A stretch of 64,000 nucleotides of DNA from Pseudo-nitzschia pungens (lineage: Eukaryota > Bacillariophyta > Bacillariophyceae > Bacillariales > Bacillariaceae): NCBI GenBank assembly GCA_037355855.1, contig CM074768.1:248001-312000 (forward strand), read 5' to 3'. Position 1 is the first letter of the stretch. Each line of letters begins with the position of its first letter. The translations under genes and the position numbers were made by a program. The notes below the pieces were generated by a model that saw only the letters and a list, made by a program, of their open reading frames with translations, was not told the origin of the DNA and did no database searches. This document shows, piece after piece, positions 56,083-64,000 of the stretch.

Positions 56083-56156
56083 TACAGTGGATGGGAATCG
56101 AACCCACGACCTCAGCTGTGTTAAAGCCGCGTCATAACCAACTAGACCACCTCTGC
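56083..56156 (-). tRNA. tRNA-Val(AAC)
   Basis: A 74-nt cloverleaf. Anticodon stem CGGCT/AGCTG encloses TTAACAC (AAC). T arm GTGGG/CCCAT encloses TTCGATT. The acceptor arm GCAGAGG/CCACTGT has one A-A mismatch. No T-run separates it from tRNA-Ala 7 nt downstream. Confidence 0.88.
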
Positions 56157-57149
56157 CTTTGCTGTTGTGAGTCAGCGATGGAAACAGTTTTCATATTCCC
56201 TGCCCTTTGGTGAATGCATCTTAGCAGTACGGTAGTTACCGTACTCATATTGTTCGGTTCGATTGAGACAATCACCTCTGGAGCAGCATTTTACCAAACA
56301 TTGCACTCCTCCTCCTCTGTGCCAATCAGTCCTAGTAGTACTACTAGTAGTAGTAGTACTGAGAAACAAGAAACAAGTAGTAATAATGATAGATAATGGT
56401 ACTACTAGTACTACTATTTAAATTTAGTACCAGTTTGTTGTTTGGTATCTCGTGCTTGTTGTTGTTGTTGTCCCCTGCAGCAAGAAGGTGCATATCAACC
56501 GATCGCTCAAACAAGAAACTACTACAAGGAGTACGGGTATAAGTACTAGTACTAGTAGTACTATTAGTAGTACTACCAATTGGGGCTACCATCACTAGAC
56601 GTTGTTGTTGCTGCTGCTGCCACACGATGTTCAATACTAATCTATTCATGGACACAGCCAAAATATTCAATCAAATCATACTAGTATGGTAGTCCTTCTA
56701 TCAGTAAGGTTACTACACCATCTCCCCAAGTACCACAGTCATGCAGCAAGAAGATCGGTACTAGTAGAATAATTAGTAAGGTTTAGTTGTGGCTTCTTCA
56801 TTCCACGCCTCGATTTGCAAGAATGTGTGTTCTATCAATCCCATCAACAAGAAGAACGTCATGAACTAATTGGCAATCCCATCAAGAGGAAGAAGAAGAA
56901 CGCCGAGGCAAGGAGCAAGAATGCTTTCGTCGCAAGACAGGCGCAGAAAGGACTGCCATTCCTGGTCTGAAGAATGAATGAATCAATCAATCCACAAACA
57001 ATGTGTTCTAACAACGAAAAAACTTCTTCTTCTCTCTCTCTCTCTCGGGATCAAGAAAGCAAAACGACTAGCGAGAAGCGACAAGCGTAAAGTATTCTTG
57101 TACATCATCATCGGTGTCGTTTCACGTCCGGCGACGAAAAAAAGAGATT
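56157..57149. other. Intergenic stretch, no gene recognised
   Basis: It contains many ACTAGT/AGTAGT words (56330-56420, 56540-56580) and a CT run (about 57032-57048). No gene is supported. Confidence 0.55.
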
Positions 57150-57231
57150 CGACAGTGGCAGGATTCGAACCTGCGCGTACGAAGTACAATGGATTAGCAA
57201 TCCATCGCCTTAACCACTCGGCCACACTGTC
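57150..57231 (-). tRNA. tRNA-Ser(GCU)
   Basis: An 82-nt class II cloverleaf. Acceptor GACAGTG/CACTGTC with G discriminator; anticodon stem ATGGA/TCCAT encloses TTGCTAA (GCT); long variable arm GTACTTCGTAC; T arm GCAGG/CCTGC. T7 follows on its strand. Confidence 0.95.
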
Positions 57232-58533
57232 CACAATGCTTACGCCGGGACACTAACAATTATTAACTGTGCGACCAGAGGGATGGGGATGTCCGTGAAT
57301 CTGTATTGCTCCGATTTATTCCGATGCTACGATTACGCACTAGCGTGAATCTGTATTTCTCCGATTGATTCCGATGCTACCGTACGTACCGGTACGTACC
57401 CTACGGGTTCGCCTACCGGACTTTCTGTTCTGCTTTACTACATACGGTAGGTTCTACGAGAATATTTATATATATTTATATATTACGAGTCCGTGCATAC
57501 TCATTTCTACGACCAAGGAATCATAAGACGACGATGATGTGTAAATGTTCTACGAGTACGTACTTGTATGCGTAAGGTTACGGTTACGGCACAATTGGCG
57601 AAGAATATTATGTTCTTCGTAACTTCCTCTCAACTCGTACCGTAACATACCGGTAGCTTTCATCAGAATTTTACCAGTAAGGTCAATCTTACGGTATGTC
57701 CCAGTGAAAACACCCGTGACCAAGTCGTAACCTTAGTCCAACGTAAATACCGGCACGGAACAGAATTCACCAAACGGTTCTTTAACGCGCCCAAATGCGT
57801 CAATCTGTATTTCTCCGTTTGATTCCGATGCTGCGTACGGTACGTACCGGTAAGCTTTACCCTACGGGTTCGCCCTATCGGACTTTCTGTTCTGCTTTAC
57901 TACATACGGTAGGTTCTACCAGAATATTTATATATATATATATTACGAGTCCGTGCATACTCATTTCTACGACCAAGGAATCATAAGACGACGATGATGT
58001 GTAAATGTAAACCTTACTGTACAAGTAATACGTCTCGGTATGTACGTGTAAACGTAAGTCTTGTTCGGCTTGCGAAAGAACAAGAATTTCTCGAGATGGT
58101 TTCCGTGGTGCCGTTCCGCAATCGGACGATTGCTTCCCGCAGTGAATTTCGTTATCATCATTAATTTTTTATTACTGTACTTCGTATTTCTTTTTGTTCT
58201 CTTGTCGTGTCCAAAGCCCATCACGGAAGAGCCCATGGCTGCGGTTGCCTTTGTTGCCAACAATCTTCGAAGAAAAACCGTGCCGAGCCCGAATGCTACC
58301 GGCTAATCTTGCGCTCTCTCTGTGCACACGTACGGGTGGGATCGAATCAAAATTCAAATCGAATCGTTGGAATCGAATCGGATAGGATTGGAGAGGATTG
58401 GAGAGGAGAGGAGAGGAAACGAAAGGCAGTCGCAGTCGTGTCGTGCTGTACTCAAAGTCACCACAAGTAGTTCTTGATTGAAGGGAACGAACGAACCGTT
58501 CTCTGCGGTACCGTACCGGAATCGTGATTTGCC
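57232..58533. repeat. Intergenic stretch with a ~210-bp direct repeat
   Basis: Text from AATCTGTATTTCTCCG through GTGTAAATGT occurs at about 57349-57548 and 57802-58008, clearly similar, with a shorter partial copy starting near 57297. Both full copies contain an ATATTTATATATA tract. No gene is seen; the region before 58534 has ATCGG hexamer and pentamer runs. Confidence 0.7.
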
Positions 58534-59810
58534 ATGATGTCGACATCGACATCGGCATCGGCATCGGCATCGGCATCGACATCCATTCTCGACCAAGCCC
58601 CGGAATTCTACATCAATACGTACGATCCGTGGTCGCTGCACGATGACAATGACAATGAAAATGACAACGATAGCAACAACAACAACGACGACGACGACGA
58701 CGATGGCTCCTTCTCCCTTCCCTGGGGACAAATCAATATCCTGGTGGTGACGGACGTTCACTCCTGGATCGCCGGAAACCACCGGGACGATCCCCGCCAG
58801 TGGCCGCTCGACGTCCGCCGGCCTTTTTCCCAGGATGCCGATTACGGGGACGTTTTGAGTTTTTACGAGCGATTGAGAGAGATTGTGGGAGAACACAACG
58901 ATTGCAATTGCAACGACAACGACAACGACAACGACAACGAAACCAAGCGCCGCGATCTCTTCTTTGTCATGAACGGGGACTTTGTCGACGGAACGGGACT
59001 CTCGGGGGTTCCCCCGGTCCACCTCGCGCCGCTCCTGGAGCACATGCCGTGGGACGCCATCAATGTGGGGAACCACGAATTGTACAGCGACGAGACGGTT
59101 CGGTATTTGGTGGGGGGAAACTATACCACCACCAGCAGCACCACCACCACCACCACCACCAACAACAACAACCCCTGGAAGACGAAATACCTGGCGTCCA
59201 ACACGCTCCTGACGAGCACGATGCAACCCATGACCGGAAAGCGGTACGCCTACCTGGAGGGACCCAACACCCGCACCACGATCCTGACCCTCGGCTTTTT
59301 GTTCGACTTTCACCACAACGGACCGGCCACGACCGTCGTCGACGTCGAGGACGCCCTGGAGGAGGACTGGTTGGCGGACTTGTTGAAGGGTGGCGGTGAC
59401 CACGGACGGTGACCACGACGGTGACAACCAGCTACCGAAACTTTGACGCGATTCTCGTCCTGGCCCACATGGACTGCCTCGATCCGCTGGTGCGGAAGCT
59501 CCTGGAGGGAATCCGGGGCCTCCTGCCGGCCGGGCGCGAGACCCTGCCGATCCAGTTTCTGACGGGACACACCCACCGGAGGTGCCGTTCCAGGCTCGAT
59601 CCCTTCGCGGAATCCCTCGAGGCCGGACGGTTTCTGGACACGATCGGATTCGTCTCCTTCGACGCGCCGTCGTCGACGTCTTCCGTGGTTTCGTCGTCGA
59701 CGTCGTCGTCGTCGTCGTCAACGGAACAACAACACGACCGGGATCGCTACCACTTCCAGCACCGGTTCCTGGACGCCAACCGCGAAACGCTCCGGCGGAC
59801 GCTGTTGGAT

Positions 59811-59849
<39 letters not shown>

Positions 59850-61580
59850 GTTTCCGTGGCGTCGGAGCGCTTTGCCAACGGATTTGGGACTCCCCGGGGA
59901 AAGGCGCTGACCGCGGCCATTCGGAACACCCGATCCGACCTGGGACTCGATGCTACGGTGGGATGCTCCCCCCGAACCTACGGACTCTTCGACGACCGCT
60001 ACCACCACCACCACCGCGAGGACATTCGGGAGGCCGGCGCTCCCCCTCGAACAGCGTCGCCGTTGCCGTCATCATCGCCATCGCCATCACCGCTCGACCC
60101 GAATTCCCTGTGGGGACTCTTTGTCCGGGAAGTCCTCCCGAAACAATTCCTGGCGCACTACGCCACCGCAACGATAACGTCGTCGGCAACCGCAACGCAT
60201 TCGGCATCGGCATCGGCACCGGTGCCCGAACCCATCTTTTTGGCGGGAACGGGAGTCCTTCGGTACAGCCTGTTTGCCGGACCCGTCACCGTCAACGATA
60301 TTGTGGCGATCAGTCCCTTCAACGACACTCTCTTGGAGCTGTATGCGGAACGCGAAAGCGAATCCGAAAGCGAAGAGAACGACACGGAGGACAGTGCTGC
60401 TGCTGCTTCTGCTGCTGCTTCGGATGCCTTTGTCTGGCGCGGATGGGAACTACAGCGACTGCTCACAGCCTCCAACCGGGGACCCGTGGGAGACTACGGA
60501 CTGCCCCACTTCGTGGCATCGATCCTGCCAAAGCAAACGCAACACCAACCGCAAACGAGAGACAGCACCACCACCGGCACGAACACCACCAGCACCGGAG
60601 AACAACCTTCCGCCATTGTCATCGACCCGGACCAAACCTATCGGCTCTTTTCCACGGATTTCGATTCCTACCGGCTGCTATCGGTCCTCGAGACGCTGGA
60701 TCTGGATTCGGATCCGGATCCGGATCTCACCCATCCCGAATCCCGCGGGGGAAGAGGCGCATCCGCGTCAGGCGTCAGCGGCGGCGTGTTCGATCCTACC
60801 GCACCAAGCGCGCCTGCCGCGACGACCGGAGCCAAACCGGCTGCGACTACCTGACGAATCTGTGGCACGACTACGTCTCGGAGCGAATGCCCTGCGTCGA
60901 TGGCAATGGCAATGGCAATGGCAATGGCAATCTCGATAACAATCTCGATAACAATCTCGATGATGACCAATGGAAGGGGCTTCGTCTGCCGTCGGAATCC
61001 TCCAATGACAAAACCGGTGACGGCGACAGCGATGGGCACCATCAGCGACAAGAACAACAACAACAACAACAACAACAACGCTTGGGTCGTCGTCGACGCG
61101 TACTCGTTCGATGCCCGCCTGTCGCAGCTGGTGACGCCGTTCTGGTCGACCGCCATGGCCGAAACCCCCTCCGACGAAACAACAATGGTGCCGACCGCGA
61201 CCCGGGCCAGCGATCAGTGGGCCGCGGCGTTCCTGGTGGTGCTGGCCCTGGCCGCGATCGTGGTGCTGATGGTCTTTCCGCCCCGGGGAAGCGGGGAGGA
61301 ACCGCGCGACCGGGGGCGGGAGCGGGGGCAGCGACGGCGACAGCGACAGCGACGGTACCTCGGGAGGCGCGCCGCGTTTCCGAACTCCCACGCCTCTCGT
61401 CTCTCCCCGAGCAGCAGCAGCAGCAGCAGCAATAGCAGCAGCAGCAGCAGCAACGAAGAGTGGCCCTCGGACGTGCAGCTCATGCCGCTCCGCCGGACGG
61501 ACACGGGCAGCAGCCGGGAGCAGCAGCAGCCGGAGCAGTACCAGCAGCAGCTTCTACGGATCCATATGACAAAACCGTAG
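58534..61580 (+). CDS. Calcineurin-like metallophosphatase (5'-nucleotidase family), C-terminally membrane-anchored, frame-broken
   Basis: Motifs occur in the family order: DVH (74-76), NGDFVD (147-152) and GNHE (179-182) in the first frame, then LAHMD (near 59460) and GHTHRR (near 59565) in the next. Together these form the two-metal site of phosphoesterases that cleave phosphomonoesters such as nucleotides. Downstream come a long Ser/Asp-rich region, a Cys-containing stretch (TGCDYLTNLWHDYVSERMPC, near 60845) and a C-terminal transmembrane helix (near 61219-61280), then a Gln/Ser-rich tail. Reading needs three frame changes: near 59400 (within GGTGACCACG tandem words), near 60747-60751 (a G5 run, one base short) and near 61030-61060. 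No signal peptide is visible at this ATG, so an upstream exon may be missing. Sequence errors or decay are both possible. Confidence 0.7.
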
Positions 61581-64000
61581 CAATGCATTGCAATGCATTG
61601 CATTGCGGTACAACACGACATCGAAGTACTCTCCGGTTGCGGGGTGCTTTGTTGGGCATTGTCGACCGAGACAGCGTGACGAAAACGACAAAGCAGATGT
61701 TTGGTTGTCGGCCGCGGCGGCGGCGGCGGCAGCAGCAGCAGCAGCAGATTGAGCAACACGAAGAAGATGACCAGCGGGACCGCGATCCCGACGGTGTTCT
61801 TCGTTCGGTTTCGCCAAACCAATCTCGGAAAGGGCGGAGATAGCGAAAACACGGAAGGAAGGAAGGAAGGAAGGAATTTTCCCGCAGCGCGCACCGCATC
61901 CGATTCGGGAAGGAGGCCGCTTCGCACCGCAAACCATTCCGCGGCGCGCATCGGGTCCGCGGAAGAAGAAGAAGAACCAAGCCAAGCCAAGCCAAGCCAC
62001 GGAAGCTCGGAAACGGTTCGAATCCGCTCCGAGGTCGGGCTCGGAGGTTGGCGAAAGCCGGATCCGGTCCTTCCGTTGCGTTCCCCGGAACGATTTGCTC
62101 GGCTCGACTCGGCAAGAGCGGTCCACCTCGTTCCGTTCCCGCAATCGTCTGCGCGCAGACCATCCGTACGGTACGGTAGGATAGGCAATGCGGACAGGAA
62201 CGCGCCTTCCGGAGCGAAACGGCCTAGCGTACCGGTAGAGCGAGAACTCGTGCAGCGCGGTCCCCGGGACCCGGCCGATGTCCCAACAAACCCGCAAAAA
62301 CATTCGAAAATCGCTGGCTGTTTGTTCGCTTTCCGACACTACTATTGTTGCGAGTTGCGAACGGGAAGGGCGCCACTGCACCGGAGCGGATCGCGGAACA
62401 ATGAAACGAAATGAAACGAAACGAAATGAAATGAAATGGATGCATAGTATATCGATGGACCACACAACGAGCGGCCTCGCCCGTCGCCGTGCGCCTTTGG
62501 AACAACTGCATTGCACGAATTTCCTGTACGGTACATCATCACACGATGGGTGACCCGTTTTGCACCACGACTACGGTACCGTACGGTACCCTATCGATGG
62601 AGGCCAATCCCATCGGGGTGGACGGACGATCTGCATTTGTGAGCCATCGTGCGGATGCGAGGAACGAACACTCCATCCCATGGTTGCGACTTTCTCCATC
62701 GCTCACTGGCTTGCTCACTTTCTCTCTCTCTCTCTCTCCATCGATCGCTTCGCAGCGAATACATAAAAAAATACGTAGTAATAATTATATATAAATGATT
62801 CATCAGCAATACTACCGGTACGAATGGCAGCACTACAAATACTCGCACGTTCTTGCTCGTTGGTACGACCAACCTCCGATCCCTTTCGCTGCTGGCCCGT
62901 TTCGAAACCATTGCTGGGATGCTGTTCGGTGCGGTGCGGTGCGCCTTGCCCGTCGCTGGATGATTGTTGCGTGCGTCGTTCCGATCGCAAAATGAATGAC
63001 ACACACACACACACACCGCCGCAACCAACCATCCATCCATCCAACCCTTCTTGTTGTTCCGTTGCATTCTGTACTTTGTACTTTTACTGTTGTTCCGTTC
63101 CATTGCATTCTGTTCCGTTGTGTTCCGTTCCATTCCGTTCCCTTCCGTTGTGTTTGGTTTGGTTTGGAAGAGATGCAATTCGGGAGGGAAGATTGGATTC
63201 CGAACGCCTTTCCTTCCCTTGCCAACACCGAGGTTGGGCTAAGATACCGTAATTACTGCTCGCACGAAGAACCAAACGATAGAAGAACGCGGAAGAGAGA
63301 GGAACCAAACTTCTCGTTCTTGGTCGTCGAGAAGATGGAGAAGATAATTACCGCTTCTACATCCACAAGTACAAGTAGGTAAGTTACGGGTAAGGTACAA
63401 GAACTTTGACCGGGACAGCAACGTACCGGTACTACCACTCTCGGTTTTGGTTGGCATCGGCATCTCTCGTCGTGTTCAAGAAACAGCCGAAGCCAACTCC
63501 GCGTACCGTACACTTATACCAGTCCCGCGGAAGAAGTCCCACAAGCGTCTGTTGGTCGGCTGCTCCGTCAAAGATACGGTACAGTATTTCTTTGTTCCCA
63601 AGAATGCTTTTTTCGATCTCAATCTCAATAAATACTACTACTACTACTACTACTACTAGTAAGAAGCAAAACAATCACGAACCACGAGTGAGTGAGTCTC
63701 CCGAGCGTCATTCGATTGTGTTCTTTCTTGTGGCGCGTGTCATTCTCCCCAACGTTCGTCATTGGAGAGGGGTGCGTCATGCTTCTACTGGTTCGCTGGA
63801 TTTTCGGCGTCTGTTAAGTACAACACACGCACCCATTTCGCGGGTGCGTCATTTCTCGTTACTCGGGGTTTGTCATTCATTTTTAGAACGGATTCCTGGC
63901 ACATTCTGTCAGTCAACCAGCGGAAGCACCGGCCAATGAGTCGCTCCCCCAGCGGATATTCCATCTGGAGGCGTGTCTGCTTCCCGTTCGGAGGGATCGG
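61581..64000. other. 2.4-kb gene-free stretch at the window end
   Basis: GCATT, GAAGG, AAGCC, GAAAT, TTCCG and ACTACT short runs are frequent (for example 61851-61875, 61978-61998, 62403-62440, 63100-63150, 63635-63660). Long minus-strand frames overlap on several frames and are composition artefacts. No RNA gene is recognised. Confidence 0.55.

Noticed and set aside
58061..58306. Upstream signal-peptide exon for the metallophosphatase
   Set aside because: The hydrophobic frame has no ATG before its hydrophobic part and no supported splice donor; left as a possibility only.
59407..59432. A 23-nt GT-AG intron that would repair the first phosphatase frame break
   Set aside because: It is far too short for spliceosomal splicing; the tandem GGTGACCACG words make an indel more likely.
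61554..62516. 320-codon minus-strand frame near the window end
   Set aside because: It is Arg/Ser/Cys-rich, overlaps other long frames on both strands and matches no family; best explained by composition.

Overview
The window looks like nuclear DNA of a photosynthetic stramenopile, most likely a diatom. The evidence is a plastid pre-sequence with a diatom-type cleavage motif (Val-Ser-Gly-Phe-Ala-Pro) on a ferredoxin-like protein, a Ty1/copia retrotransposon of the general kind common in diatoms, a secreted metalloprotease with a PT-repeat linker and a Lys/Cys-rich tail, split genes with GT-AG introns, and long intergenic stretches made of simple repeats. The species cannot be named from sequence alone.

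Layout. 1-3769: repeats, a small palindrome and an M11-like secreted metalloprotease gene (932-3769). 3770-13675: gene-free and repeat-rich, including a candidate 5.5-kb element (6288-11756) bounded by a 24-bp perfect inverted repeat and filled with minisatellites and a 181-bp satellite. 13676-14938: plastid-type ferredoxin-domain protein on the minus strand. 16.5-20.6 kb: tRNA cluster (Ser-Gly-Lys, His-like relic, Phe, an odd Ser-like tRNA, Glu); the tRNA-Lys gene is split in its D arm by a 1.1-kb inverted-repeat element. 20.8-22.7 kb: more satellite DNA. 22756-29891: a very young, apparently intact copia element on the minus strand, with gag and pol in the same frame separated by one TGA codon. 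31.1-33.3 kb: tRNA-Pro and a duplicated tRNA-Ile/tRNA-Met pair in which the Met genes carry 28-nt introns.

35.2-38.8 kb: a two-exon major facilitator transporter with a one-base frame break. 40.7-43.9 kb: a two-exon gene of unknown function (minus). 47.0-49.8 kb: tRNA (guanine-37-N1)-methyltransferase TRM5. 50.4-51.1 kb: tRNA-Asp and tRNA-Ala. 52.1-55.2 kb: a GT61-type glycosyltransferase (minus), frame-broken. 56.0-57.2 kb: tRNA-Val/tRNA-Ala pair and tRNA-Ser (all minus). 58.5-61.6 kb: a membrane-anchored calcineurin-like phosphatase/5'-nucleotidase family gene, frame-broken. 61.6-64.0 kb: no gene recognised.

The protein genes are unrelated housekeeping or accessory genes and do not form a pathway. 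The most unusual features are the tRNA genes: close pairs with 4-7 nt spacers and a T-run only after the second gene, intron divergence between duplicated copies with identical exons, a Ser-type tRNA body with an AAA anticodon, and the insertion that splits tRNA-Lys. A second theme is inverted-repeat elements whose interiors consist largely of tandem repeats. Several genes break frame by one base, in three cases plausibly at G/C runs, so consensus errors must be excluded before calling them pseudogenes.
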